From: Bacteroidales bacterium
GTDB taxonomy: Bacteria; Bacteroidota; Bacteroidia; Bacteroidales; F082
Assembly (NCBI GenBank): GCA_016282015.1
Contig: JAEEJS010000048.1
Span: forward strand, 1-64,000
Direction of reading: 5' to 3'
DNA length: 64,000 bases
The notes below the pieces were generated by a model that made no database searches, was not told where the DNA came from, and worked only from the letters and a program-made list of their open reading frames with translations. The translations under genes and the position numbers were made by a program. This document shows positions 16,040-24,815 of the stretch, piece after piece; the stretch's first letter is position 1; each line of letters begins with the position of its first letter.

Positions 16040-18031
16040 ATGAAGATCGTTGAAAAAGACAGTTGGTTGAACCCGGTGGCTGACGAGGTGCAGCATCGCT
16101 ACGACCGTTATCAATACCGTCTGAAATCCATCAAGGACCACTATGGAAGCTTGAGCGCGTTTGCCTCGGCGCACCGGTTCTTCGGTTTTCAGTACGACCG
16201 TATGCGCCGAGGCTGGTGGTACCGCGAATGGGCCCCCGGCGCACATTACATGTCGATTTACGGCGACTTCAACAATTGGAACCGCTATTCCCATCCTCTC
16301 GCAGACGAGGGTGACGGCATATGGACCATCTTCCTGCCTGATTCGGAATACAAAGACAAGCTCACACATGGCAGTCTGTTAAAGGTGCTGGTGCAGTCGA
16401 GCATAGGCGAGCAGGAACGTCTGCCGGTGTACATCAACCGTGTGGTACAGGATGGGGTCACCAAAGACTTCTCCGCACAGTTCTGGAACCCGGAGCATCC
16501 TTACAAATTCACCCACAAAACCCCTAAACTGGGCGACGAACCTCTGCTAATATACGAGTCGCATGTCGGTATGGCGCAGGAGAGAGAAGGGGTGGGCACT
16601 TACACAGAGTTTACCGAACAGATTTTGCCACGCATCAAAGCCGACGGCTACAACGCCGTTCAGCTTATGGCTATAGCCGAGCATCCCTACTACGGTTCGT
16701 TCGGCTACCATGTGTCGAATTTCTTCGCCGCCAGCTCGCGTTTCGGCACCCCCGAGGAGCTGAAGCAACTGGTCGACACCGCCCACGGCATGGGACTGCT
16801 GGTGATTATGGATTTGGTACACTCCCACACAGTGAAAAACGTGCGCGAGGGCCTGAACCTGTTCGACGGCACAGAATACCAATATTTAAAAGGTGGGCGA
16901 GAAGGTGAACATCCGTTGTGGGACTCCATGCTTTTCAACTACGGCAAGACCGAGACCTTGCAGCTGTTGCTCTCAAACGTCAGGTATTGGCTTGAGGAAT
17001 ATCGTTTTGACGGCTTCCGCTTTGACGGCGTCACTTCCATGCTTTATCGCGACCACGGCATAGGTGCCACCTTCGACGATCCCTGGAAGTATTTCGGCGA
17101 TAATGTCGACAACGACGCAGTGACCTATCTGCAGCTGGCCAACAAGTTGATTCATGACATAGACAAGCACAATATTTCAATAGCTGAAGACGTGAGCGGA
17201 ATGCCCGGGCTGTGCGCTCCCATGGAAGACGGCGGCATAGGTTTCGACTACCGTCTCGGCATGGGACTGCCCGACTTCTGGATAAAGGTGCTCAAAGACC
17301 AGACCGATGAGCAGTGGAACATGCACGAGTTTTTCTACACCATGACCAACCGCATGCCTGATGTCAAGACCATAGCCTACGCCGAGTCGCACGATCAGGC
17401 TCTGGTGGGTGACAAGACCTTGGCGTTCAGGCTTATGGACAAGGAAATGTATACCTCCATGTCGAAAGACTCCCACAATCTAATAGTCGACCGGGGTATA
17501 GCCCTTCACAAAATGATACGCCTGTTTACCATCAGCCTTGGCGGTGACGCCTGGCTCAATTTTATGGGCAATGAGTTCGGACATCCGGAATGGATAGATT
17601 TTCCACGCTATGATAACGGCTGGAGTTACAAATACGCCCGACGTCAGTGGTCGCTGGCCGACAACGGCTATCTGAAATACCAGTGGCTGGGTGATTTTGA
17701 CAAGGCTATGATCGATTTTGTTAAGCGAACCAAACTGCTGCAATCCGATCCGGCATGGTTGATGAATATAGATGAAGACAACAAAACCATAGTATTTGAG
17801 CGTAATAATTTGATATTTGTTTTCAATTGGGGACAGAAGTCCATACCAAATTATAGAATCAATGTCAAGAAAACTGGTGATTATCACATAATTTTCAGTA
17901 CTGACGACCCCTGCTACGGAGGCTTTGGAAATATCAATAATAATACTATTTTTCCATCTGAACAGGTTTATAATCAAGTATTTATGAATATCTATAATGT
18001 GGCCAGAACCGCTGTAGTATATCAATGTTGA
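16040..18031 (+). CDS. glgB: 1,4-alpha-glucan branching enzyme
   Basis: A 663-residue GH13 enzyme of the eukaryote-like subfamily found in Bacteroidota. It starts with a short helical region, then a CBM48 domain (~55-160: REWAPGAHYMSIYGDFNNW), then the catalytic barrel: region I MDLVHSH, region II RFDGFRFDGVTSM (nucleophile D329), region III IAEDVSGMP (acid/base E383) and region IV AESHDQ (D452). FMGNEFGHPEWIDFPR is a typical branching-enzyme block. It transfers alpha-1,4 segments to create alpha-1,6 branches in glycogen. It ends the four-gene run. The last ~250 bases are clearly more AT-rich than the rest. Confidence 0.93.
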   Translation: MKIVEKDSWLNPVADEVQHRYDRYQYRLKSIKDHYGSLSAFASAHRFFGFQYDRMRRGWWYREWAPGAHYMSIYGDFNNWNRYSHPLADEGDGIWTIFLPDSEYKDKLTHGSLLKVLVQSSIGEQERLPVYINRVVQDGVTKDFSAQFWNPEHPYKFTHKTPKLGDEPLLIYESHVGMAQEREGVGTYTEFTEQILPRIKADGYNAVQLMAIAEHPYYGSFGYHVSNFFAASSRFGTPEELKQLVDTAHGMGLLVIMDLVHSHTVKNVREGLNLFDGTEYQYLKGGREGEHPLWDSMLFNYGKTETLQLLLSNVRYWLEEYRFDGFRFDGVTSMLYRDHGIGATFDDPWKYFGDNVDNDAVTYLQLANKLIHDIDKHNISIAEDVSGMPGLCAPMEDGGIGFDYRLGMGLPDFWIKVLKDQTDEQWNMHEFFYTMTNRMPDVKTIAYAESHDQALVGDKTLAFRLMDKEMYTSMSKDSHNLIVDRGIALHKMIRLFTISLGGDAWLNFMGNEFGHPEWIDFPRYDNGWSYKYARRQWSLADNGYLKYQWLGDFDKAMIDFVKRTKLLQSDPAWLMNIDEDNKTIVFERNNLIFVFNWGQKSIPNYRINVKKTGDYHIIFSTDDPCYGGFGNINNNTIFPSEQVYNQVFMNIYNVARTAVVYQC

Positions 18032-18085
18032 TAAAAATAAGCCGTTGTTGATAAATAATTAGCACGTTGTATTGTTATAAATCTG

Positions 18086-18093
18086 TAACTTTG
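18086..18093 (+). promoter_or_regulatory. -7 promoter element of the outer membrane barrel gene
   Basis: TAACTTTG, a consensus match, with a TTG 16 bases upstream (18067-18069). The leader to the ATG at 18155 is about 57 bases. Confidence 0.65.
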
Positions 18094-18154
18094 CGTCAAA
18101 AGAGAGGATGCCGAAAATCTCATAAAGAGTAGGCAAAATTAAAATCTATTAAAA

Positions 18155-18706
18155 ATGAAAAAATTATTTATCACAATCGCTTTCGTAGCAGCAGCTATGT
18201 TCAGTCAGGCTCAGGGCCTCTTCATCGGTGGTAACATCGGTTTGACATCAACCAAGTTCATGTCAGACGCAAAAGAATTCAGTTTCGAAATTGCACCTAA
18301 CGTAGGTTACATGTTTGCAGATAACATGGGCGTTGGTCTCGAATTGGGTTATGGTTACAAGAAAGAGACTCCGGTTATCGGTGACGATGTTAAGACTTCA
18401 ACATTCGCTTTCGCTCCTTACTTCCGTTATGTCTTCGCACAGCTTGACAACTTCAAGTTCTACGGTGATGTGAAAGTCGCTTTCATGTTTGGTAAACATG
18501 GTGATGACAAGACCTCAGGCTTCGGCGTCGGTCTCGTCCCAGGTTTCAGCTATGACTTCACAGAGCATTTTGCAATGATTGCAAATCTGAACATTCTTTC
18601 AATCGGTTACACACAGTACAAGGTTGAAGATGCCAAACAGACAAACTTCGGTGTCGGTGTCAACCAGAACACAGACCTTTCAGTTGGTTTCGTTTACAAC
18701 TTCTAA
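18155..18706 (+). CDS. Outer membrane beta-barrel protein (OmpW/porin-like small barrel)
   Basis: A 183-residue protein with a signal peptide (MKKLFITIAFVAAAMFSQAQG) and a mature part made of alternating amphipathic strands with Gly and aromatic residues, ending in a C-terminal Phe (VGFVYNF), as in outer membrane barrels inserted by BamA. Probably eight strands. It belongs to the generic Bacteroidota outer membrane beta-barrel group, whose functions are mostly unknown. Codons are strongly biased (GGT, TTC, AAC), which suggests a highly expressed protein. It has its own promoter and a strong terminator. Confidence 0.8.
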   Translation: MKKLFITIAFVAAAMFSQAQGLFIGGNIGLTSTKFMSDAKEFSFEIAPNVGYMFADNMGVGLELGYGYKKETPVIGDDVKTSTFAFAPYFRYVFAQLDNFKFYGDVKVAFMFGKHGDDKTSGFGVGLVPGFSYDFTEHFAMIANLNILSIGYTQYKVEDAKQTNFGVGVNQNTDLSVGFVYNF

Positions 18707-18725
18707 TATTAGAACTGTATAAAAT

Positions 18726-18757
18726 AAAAGCCGGATCGCAAGATCCGGCTTTTTTGT
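18726..18757. terminator. Bidirectional intrinsic terminator
   Basis: Stem AAAGCCGGATC / GATCCGGCTTT with a GCAA loop, followed by a T run and preceded by an A run. It sits between the barrel gene (plus) and slyD (minus) and can serve both. Confidence 0.88.
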
Positions 18758-18769
18758 TTTGTCAAGGTT

Positions 18770-19318
18770 TTACTTGCAGCTGTCACAACCGCCACCGCAG
18801 CTGTCGCAGCCTTCACCCTCCTGATGGTGATGGCAATGACCGCAACCGCCTCCCATGTCTTCCTCGCGAAGCTCGCGCACGGCGATAATCTCACCTTCGA
18901 AGAAGAGAGGCACACCGGCCAGCTGATGGTTGAAGTCTATCTCCACCAGTTCGGCAGTGACTTTCTTGATTGTACCCGGCAGAATGTTGCCGTCACCCAC
19001 GTTGAACTGCAGGGTGTTGCCTTCCTTGCAGAGCTCGCTCAGGTTGCCTTTCTCGTCCATGAACATGTCTTTCTTGACGGTGTATACCATCTCCTGGTTG
19101 AACTCACCGTAACCCTCGGCAGGAGTGAGGCGGAATCCGAATGTGTCGCCCGGTTCCAAACCTTGCAGGTTTTCCTCAAAGCGTGGCAAAAACATGCCGT
19201 GTCCGAAAATGCCCTCCAACGGGCGGTCTTTTGTGGCCTGGTCGATGACAGCGCCTTCTTTTGTGTCGTTGTGCAAAGTGTATGTCAATGTCACAACAGT
19301 GTTATTTCCAACTTTCAT
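18770..19318 (-). CDS. slyD: FKBP-type peptidyl-prolyl isomerase, SlyD-like
   Basis: A 182-residue cytoplasmic prolyl isomerase and chaperone. It shows the SlyD arrangement: an FKBP half (VTLTYTL ... IFGHGMFLPRFEENLQGLEPGD), an inserted IF chaperone flap (~70-130) and the closing DFNHQLAGVPLFFEGEI strand. The tail (~155-182) is rich in Cys, His and Gly (CGHCHHH ... CDSCGGGCDSC) and should bind metal such as nickel or zinc, as in other SlyD proteins. It lies 32 bases downstream of the VWA membrane protein on the same strand, without a clear promoter of its own, so the two may be co-transcribed. Confidence 0.9.
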   Translation of the reverse strand: MKVGNNTVVTLTYTLHNDTKEGAVIDQATKDRPLEGIFGHGMFLPRFEENLQGLEPGDTFGFRLTPAEGYGEFNQEMVYTVKKDMFMDEKGNLSELCKEGNTLQFNVGDGNILPGTIKKVTAELVEIDFNHQLAGVPLFFEGEIIAVRELREEDMGGGCGHCHHHQEGEGCDSCGGGCDSCK

Positions 19319-19350
19319 ATTGATAATTAGTTTTAATTAAACTTCAAACT

Positions 19351-21354
19351 TTAGTAAATCCCGAACATCTTTCTCAGCACCCATTCCATGGTGATTATTC
19401 CCAGGATAATGAAAAACAGCGCCTTCATGTTTATCAGATCGTCGTAACGGGTCTCTTCGCGTGAGATGGAGGTTATCCGTTCGTCGTTTTTCAAATCACC
19501 GGCCAGCTTGCGGATTTCTGTGATGTAATAATGCTTTCCTCCGGTCTGGTCAGCCAGCGAACGCATGCGGTTGATGTCGGCTGTCAGGTCTTGGGCTTCT
19601 ATGCCTATGGCTTCAACAGGGAAGGTGCCCCGGGCGTTGTATTCCACTCCGCCCATAGTGGCATGGGCCGAGTAGTTGTATATGCCTTCTGGCAACATTC
19701 CTATGTTCAGGCTGTATGTGTTCTCACCTTTGGAGAAGACGTAGTCGTACGAATCGCCCGTTTTCTTGTTTCTCAATGTAAGGCTAAGCTCGGGCTCGTT
19801 GACCAACTCGCGGCTGGGGTTACGCAACTCGGCTGTCAGGCTGACGCTCTCGGTGGTGATGTAGCTGTCTTTATGATTGACGGTCAGCTCCTTGTCCTTT
19901 TCAGTAAGCAGATATTTCACTGTCTTGTTGAAAATCTCGTTGAAGCCATCGTTGTTTTTGTGATGGTAATACTCGTACAGTTTCCAGCGCCAGCAGCCTG
20001 TTCCAAAAAGGAAGGCGGTCTTGTTGCCGCCGGCGTCGGCCGAGAAGGCTATCAGAGGATTGGGGGTCTCAACGTCCATAATGTTCATCAGCAGCAACTC
20101 GTCGTGACGCTGGTTGAACATCATCTCCAGATGCGGCAAAGCCAAAGGCGGATAGGTGCGCAGCTCGTTTTTGATATCGGAACTGACGGTAAACAGCCCG
20201 AAACCGTTGTTGTAACGTCCGCGTATGTCGAGGTTTGAGCTGACAGCACCGTGTTTTATAGTCACAGCGTCCTGTGCTTGGTTGAAAACCTCAAAATCGG
20301 TTGCCGGCCCGACCACATACAGAGTAGGCAAGGCGACATCCTGGCGGATATCGGCAGTCTGATGCAGCAGTAATAGGTCGTAATCACCAATATTTTCAAC
20401 ACTTTCGCCATATTTCACATCGAACTCGAAATGGTCGTCCAAGGCCGATTTTATGGCGGCTATGTCGGGATGAGGAGCCTTGGCTATGCAGAGCACACGA
20501 TATTTCTTGTCGGTTACTGTGATGAAGACGGTGCGTTTGCGGTCGCCTGCGTAGATGTCAATTTGTTTGGTGCCTTCGTTCTCTGAATCTATATTGAAAT
20601 CGAAGGTTTTAGAGAAGCGGTTCGAGCTGACGCTTGCCTTGGCAGAGCCTACTTCCACTCCGTCCATCTTAACCTTCACATCCATGTCCTTGCCTTTACA
20701 GTTGGTGGCATTGGCTGTCACCCGCAACGGAAACAGCATATTGGCCGGCACGGTTTTGTTGTATTTCACCTCAGTGATGGCCGTGTTGGGGTGGGCGACG
20801 GTGTCTCCCAAGGTGACTGTGTAAATGGGGAAGGGGTAATTGTCAATATTGAGCTCTGGGTTAACACCTTGGTTTACAATGCCGTCAGAGAGCAAAACCA
20901 CAGCTCCCACGTTCTTTTTGTAATACTGACGGCCTATGGTTGACAAGGCGTTTGATACATTGGTATATTGTTCTGAGAAGTTGATTTCGCCCGAATCGGA
21001 CAGACCGTTGCCTGCCGAGCTGCCGAAAAGCACTGTTTCCACATCGTAACTCTTGTCAAGCGCCTGCTGAATGGAATCAAGGGCTTTCGGATAATTCCGC
21101 TTGTAGTAGACCGAGTCGGCTGTCATGGCAACGGAGGCGGAGTTGTCTTGGGCGAAAACTATGATGGGTTGCTCGATCTTGCTTGTTTTCTGCTTGATAT
21201 ACGGGTTGACATATAGCACCACCGGCACCGCCACCACTATGGTGCGGAAGGCAAACAACAGCACGGTCAGCGGCTTGCTGTACTTCTTCGAAAAGAGGTA
21301 CAAAAGCGAGGCGTAGACTAGTCCTATCGCTAATGCTATTAAAATCAACAACAT
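19351..21354 (-). CDS. Membrane protein with von Willebrand factor A domain
   Basis: A 667-residue inner membrane protein. Two helices at the N-terminus (~1-20 and ~28-50) and one near the C-terminus (~643-662) frame a large periplasmic or cytoplasmic part. Residues ~63-190 are VWA-like: the metal-site motif begins QDNSASV and a later strand reads GAVVLLSDG. Residues ~285-430 (YRVLCIAKAPHPDIAAIKSAL ... DYDLLLLHQ) look like a class I glutamine-amidotransferase fold without visible catalytic residues, as in related large VWA proteins. A beta-sandwich region follows (~485-590). Function unknown; probably envelope assembly or stress. Confidence 0.75.
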   Translation of the reverse strand: MLLILIALAIGLVYASLLYLFSKKYSKPLTVLLFAFRTIVVAVPVVLYVNPYIKQKTSKIEQPIIVFAQDNSASVAMTADSVYYKRNYPKALDSIQQALDKSYDVETVLFGSSAGNGLSDSGEINFSEQYTNVSNALSTIGRQYYKKNVGAVVLLSDGIVNQGVNPELNIDNYPFPIYTVTLGDTVAHPNTAITEVKYNKTVPANMLFPLRVTANATNCKGKDMDVKVKMDGVEVGSAKASVSSNRFSKTFDFNIDSENEGTKQIDIYAGDRKRTVFITVTDKKYRVLCIAKAPHPDIAAIKSALDDHFEFDVKYGESVENIGDYDLLLLHQTADIRQDVALPTLYVVGPATDFEVFNQAQDAVTIKHGAVSSNLDIRGRYNNGFGLFTVSSDIKNELRTYPPLALPHLEMMFNQRHDELLLMNIMDVETPNPLIAFSADAGGNKTAFLFGTGCWRWKLYEYYHHKNNDGFNEIFNKTVKYLLTEKDKELTVNHKDSYITTESVSLTAELRNPSRELVNEPELSLTLRNKKTGDSYDYVFSKGENTYSLNIGMLPEGIYNYSAHATMGGVEYNARGTFPVEAIGIEAQDLTADINRMRSLADQTGGKHYYITEIRKLAGDLKNDERITSISREETRYDDLINMKALFFIILGIITMEWVLRKMFGIY

Positions 21355-21380
21355 ATTGAAAAGCCTGAAAAAATTTTTTG

Positions 21381-21388
21381 CAAAAATA
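21381..21388 (-). promoter_or_regulatory. -7 promoter element of the VWA gene
   Basis: Minus strand reads TATTTTTG, a consensus match, 26 bases before the start at 21354. Confidence 0.65.
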
Positions 21389-21500
21389 CGAAAAATTAGT
21401 TTAGAGTGGAAGGTGTAAAGTTTAAAGTAGTCGAAAAGTTTGATAGTTAAGCAGATTGAGAGATAATCAGAAAAAAAGGAATAATATCAAAAAAAATTAG

Positions 21501-21508
21501 TAATTTTG
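21501..21508 (+). promoter_or_regulatory. -7 promoter element of the GT9 gene
   Basis: TAATTTTG, a consensus match, 17 bases before the ATG at 21526. It likely drives the three-gene run to 24683. Confidence 0.65.
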
Positions 21509-21525
21509 TAGTTTGTTTTAAAGTC

Positions 21526-22512
21526 ATGAAAAAGTTCCTTGTGATACAAACGGCATCGATAGGCGATGTGATTCTGGCCACCGCCGTGTGCGAGAAGTTG
21601 CATGTCTATTATCCTGACAGTCAGATAGATATGCTCATCAAGAAAGGCTACGAAAGTCTGTTCGAAGGGCATCCTTTCCTGAAAAATGTATACGTTTGGA
21701 ACAAGAAAGACCACAAATACTGCAACCTGCTTTCAATACTGAAAAAGGTGCGCGCCGAAGGTTACGACTTGATAGTCAATGTGCAACGCTATGCGGCTAC
21801 AGGTCTGCTGACAGCGTTCGGCAAGGCGAAGGAGACCTCGGGTTTCGACAAGAACCCCTTCAGCTGTTTCTTCACCTATAAAGTGAAACATGAGATTGGA
21901 GTGCACGGGCTGCATGAGGTGGATCGCAACCAGCGTCTGATAGCCCATCTGACCGACGACAAGGCGATGCGTCCTGGACTGTATCCTAGTGAGGCGGTTT
22001 TTGAAAAGGTAAAGCCTTATAAATCATCAAGATATATCTGCGTGGCTCCCTGTTCGCTCTGGTTTACCAAGCAATTTCCTGAAGACTGCTGGAAGAAATT
22101 TTTGAGGCTGGTGCCCGAAGACACCAAGGTATACCTGCTAGGTGGAAAAGATGACATAGCCCTTTGTGACCGCATAATAGCCAACGTAGCAGGCAAAAAT
22201 GTGGAGAGCTTGGCCGGAAAGTTGAACCTTCTGGAGTCGGCTGCCCTGATGCGTGACGCGGCCATGAACTATGTCAATGACTCTTCACCTATGCATCTGG
22301 CCAGCTCGCAGAATGCTCCCACCACAGCCATCTTCTGCTCGACAGTGGCCGATTTCGGTTTCGGACCTTTGTCTGAAAACTCGGTAGTGGTGGAGGAGAG
22401 GAGCGGTCTCAAATGCCGACCCTGCGGACTGCATGGCTACAAACAATGCCCTAAAGGCCATTTTGATTGTGCTTATTTAATTGATATTAAAGAACTTACA
22501 AATAGATTATGA
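21526..22512 (+). CDS. Glycosyltransferase family 9 (heptosyltransferase-like)
   Basis: A 328-residue GT-B enzyme. The N-terminus FLVIQTASIGDVILATAV is the acceptor-domain signature of ADP-heptose:LPS heptosyltransferases. The C-terminal Rossmann half holds VYLLGGKDDIALC and VNDSSPMHLASSQNAPTTAIFCST, the donor-binding block of the family, and ends in a Cys-rich RCGxHxxxxCPxxHFxC-like stretch seen in many GT9 proteins. It most likely adds a sugar to the lipopolysaccharide core on the cytoplasmic face of the inner membrane. It overlaps the next gene by ATGA. Confidence 0.88.
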   Translation: MKKFLVIQTASIGDVILATAVCEKLHVYYPDSQIDMLIKKGYESLFEGHPFLKNVYVWNKKDHKYCNLLSILKKVRAEGYDLIVNVQRYAATGLLTAFGKAKETSGFDKNPFSCFFTYKVKHEIGVHGLHEVDRNQRLIAHLTDDKAMRPGLYPSEAVFEKVKPYKSSRYICVAPCSLWFTKQFPEDCWKKFLRLVPEDTKVYLLGGKDDIALCDRIIANVAGKNVESLAGKLNLLESAALMRDAAMNYVNDSSPMHLASSQNAPTTAIFCSTVADFGFGPLSENSVVVEERSGLKCRPCGLHGYKQCPKGHFDCAYLIDIKELTNRL

Positions 22513-23081
22513 ATACTTTTGAAGAAGAAGTCAATATTTGTGTGAAGATGCTCGCGGAGGGCAAGGTTATAGTTTATCCTACCGACACCATCTGGGGTAT
22601 AGGCTGCGACGCCACCAACCCGCGTGCCATCGACAGGATTTCAAAGATCAAACAACGTCCGGCCGACAAGAAAGGTCTTATCATACTGGTGGACGAAATC
22701 GAACGCATCAAAGATTACGTCAAATCTCCGTCACCTATAGTGGGTGACCTCATAAAATCTGCCACAAACCCATTGAGTATCATATACAAAGAGTCGATGG
22801 GACTGGCCAAGAACCTTTCGGCTGACGGCAGCGTCTGCATTCGTGTCACCACCAACGAATTCTGCAAAGAGGTTATTAGACGGTTGGGTCATCCCATCAC
22901 ATCCACCTCGGCTAACCTCAGCGGAGAGCCTTCCCCGTCCAATTTCATCGACATCTCGGAAAACATGAAAAATGCAGCCGACTATGTGGTAAGCCTCTAC
23001 CATGATGTGGTTGTCAAGCCCAAGGCTTCAACTATCATTAGAATGAATGACGATAACACTTTTGACATAATTAGAAGTTAG
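22509..23081 (+). CDS. L-threonylcarbamoyladenylate synthase (TsaC/YrdC family)
   Basis: A 190-residue protein of the Sua5/YciO/YrdC family. It uses threonine, bicarbonate and ATP to make threonylcarbamoyl-AMP for the t6A37 modification of tRNAs. Visible motifs: VYPTDTIWGIGCDATN, KIKQRPADKKGLIILV and ITSTSANLSGEPSPSNF. It has only the YrdC domain, without the C-terminal Sua5 domain, so it is the short TsaC form. It overlaps the GT9 gene by four bases and is 12 bases from the S41 protease gene. Confidence 0.88.
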   Translation: MNTFEEEVNICVKMLAEGKVIVYPTDTIWGIGCDATNPRAIDRISKIKQRPADKKGLIILVDEIERIKDYVKSPSPIVGDLIKSATNPLSIIYKESMGLAKNLSADGSVCIRVTTNEFCKEVIRRLGHPITSTSANLSGEPSPSNFIDISENMKNAADYVVSLYHDVVVKPKASTIIRMNDDNTFDIIRS

Positions 23082-23093
23082 CAATTACCGGCT

Positions 23094-24683
23094 ATGAAGA
23101 GACTTTTTTTAATTGTATTGTTGACTGCCAGTCAGTTGGGTGTGGCTCAGAATAAGGCTTCTCAAGCCGAGACTACGCAAAAGATGGCTACCACCATGTA
23201 TTTGATTGACAATTTCTATGTGGACAGCACCGACATGCCGAAGTTGACAGAGGAGGCCATAGTGGCCATGCTCAAGGCTCTTGACCCGCACAGCACCTAC
23301 ATAGCTCCCAAAGATGTGAAGAAAGCCAACGAGAATCTGGAAGGCAGCTTCGAAGGAATAGGTGTGACTTTCCAGATATTGCGCGACACTATTCTTGTGG
23401 TGTCGGCAGTGCCCGGCGGTCCGTCGGAGAAAGTCGGCATCATGGCGGGCGACAGAATAGTGACAATCGATGGGGAAGACGCCTTCGGCAAAAAGGTGAA
23501 CAACGAATTTGTGACCTCCCATCTTCGCGGTAAAAAGGGAACCAAGGTGATGCTGGGCATCAAGCGCGGCGACGACAAGGAACTTATCGACTTTGAGATT
23601 GTAAGGGACAAGATTCCGTTGAACAGCATCAACACTTACTTCATGGTCGACAAGAATGTAGGTTATATCAAACTGGACCAGTTTGCCCAAAACTCTTTGG
23701 ATGAATTCAAAAAAGCCCTGTCCGACCTCAAAAAGCAGGGCATGAAATCGCTGATTTTCGATTTGAGAGGCAATTCGGGCGGATATCTGCAGACAGCCTT
23801 CAGCTTGGGAAATGAATTCCTTGGTAAAGGTAAAACCGTAGTGTTCACTGAGGGTCTGAAGAGTCCCAAGCAGGTGTATGCCACCGAAAGCGACGGCGAT
23901 TTCCGTGACGGCAACCTGGTGATTTTAATTGACGAGGGCAGCGCTTCGGCCAGCGAGATCGTATCGGGCGCTATCCAGGACTGGGACCGTGGAGTGCTCA
24001 TCGGACGCCGCTCCTTCGGCAAGGGATTGGTGCAGCGACCTTTTAACCTTCCAGACGGAGCTCAGATACGACTCACCACGGCGCGTTACTACACCCCGAC
24101 CGGCCGTTGCATTCAGCGTTCCTACGAAAAGGGTTCAGAGGATTATTTCAAAGAGATGACCAAGCGTCTGGCTCATGGCGAGTATTACCATGCCGACAGC
24201 ATACACTTCCCCGATTCGCTTAAGTATTACACTCTCAACAGCGGTCGTACGGTTTACGGAGGCGGCGGCATAATGCCCGACATCTTCATGCCGGCTGACA
24301 CCACCTACAACAGCAAGCTCCTTACCGACCTTATCAGAAAAACTGTGTTCAACAACTATTGCATCGACTACGTGCTTAAAAACAGAGATGCCATACATAA
24401 GAAATACCCTGATTTCGCTTCATACAACAAAAACTTCGAGGTCACTGATGACATGATAGACGGTCTCAAGGCTATGGCCGAAACCAAAGGCGTGGCTTGG
24501 GACGATGAACAGTACTTGCGCTCTGAGATGTGGGTGAAACTCAGGATGAAAGGAATGATAGCCCAGAACGTTTGGGATGTCGACAAATTCTATCAGGTGG
24601 TCATGAGGGAAGACAAGATGATACAGAAGGCTGTAGAGGTCCTGAACTCCAAAAAGGAGTACAAGAGAATTTTATCAAAATGA
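23094..24683 (+). CDS. S41 family C-terminal processing peptidase
   Basis: A 529-residue periplasmic serine protease of the CtpA/Prc type. A signal peptide (MKRLFLIVLLTASQLGVAQ) is followed by an N-terminal helical region, a PDZ domain (~80-165: GIGVTFQILRDTILVVSAVPGGPSEKVGI...) and the S41 catalytic domain. The catalytic Ser lies in GSASASEI (S285) and Lys in SFGKGLV (K310), with the same 25-residue spacing as in E. coli Prc. The C-terminal ~150 residues are a helical extension. It trims or degrades envelope proteins from their C-termini. It ends the GT9-TsaC run. Confidence 0.9.
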   Translation: MKRLFLIVLLTASQLGVAQNKASQAETTQKMATTMYLIDNFYVDSTDMPKLTEEAIVAMLKALDPHSTYIAPKDVKKANENLEGSFEGIGVTFQILRDTILVVSAVPGGPSEKVGIMAGDRIVTIDGEDAFGKKVNNEFVTSHLRGKKGTKVMLGIKRGDDKELIDFEIVRDKIPLNSINTYFMVDKNVGYIKLDQFAQNSLDEFKKALSDLKKQGMKSLIFDLRGNSGGYLQTAFSLGNEFLGKGKTVVFTEGLKSPKQVYATESDGDFRDGNLVILIDEGSASASEIVSGAIQDWDRGVLIGRRSFGKGLVQRPFNLPDGAQIRLTTARYYTPTGRCIQRSYEKGSEDYFKEMTKRLAHGEYYHADSIHFPDSLKYYTLNSGRTVYGGGGIMPDIFMPADTTYNSKLLTDLIRKTVFNNYCIDYVLKNRDAIHKKYPDFASYNKNFEVTDDMIDGLKAMAETKGVAWDDEQYLRSEMWVKLRMKGMIAQNVWDVDKFYQVVMREDKMIQKAVEVLNSKKEYKRILSK

Positions 24684-24733
24684 TTTTTTTTAATTTTTTG
24701 GCAAAAAACATACCGCAGTTAAATTTAAATTAG

Positions 24734-24741
24734 TATCTTTG
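24734..24741 (+). promoter_or_regulatory. -7 promoter element of the Kgp-like gene
   Basis: TATCTTTG, an exact match, with a TTTTG about 22 bases upstream (24708-24711). The leader before the ATG at 24816 is about 70 bases and AT-rich. Confidence 0.7.
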
Positions 24742-24815
24742 CGGACTTTAATCAGGTAATTTTGTAGATAAAATCATTTAAAATTTCAAATAATTTAACA
24801 TTCAATCAATTCAAA

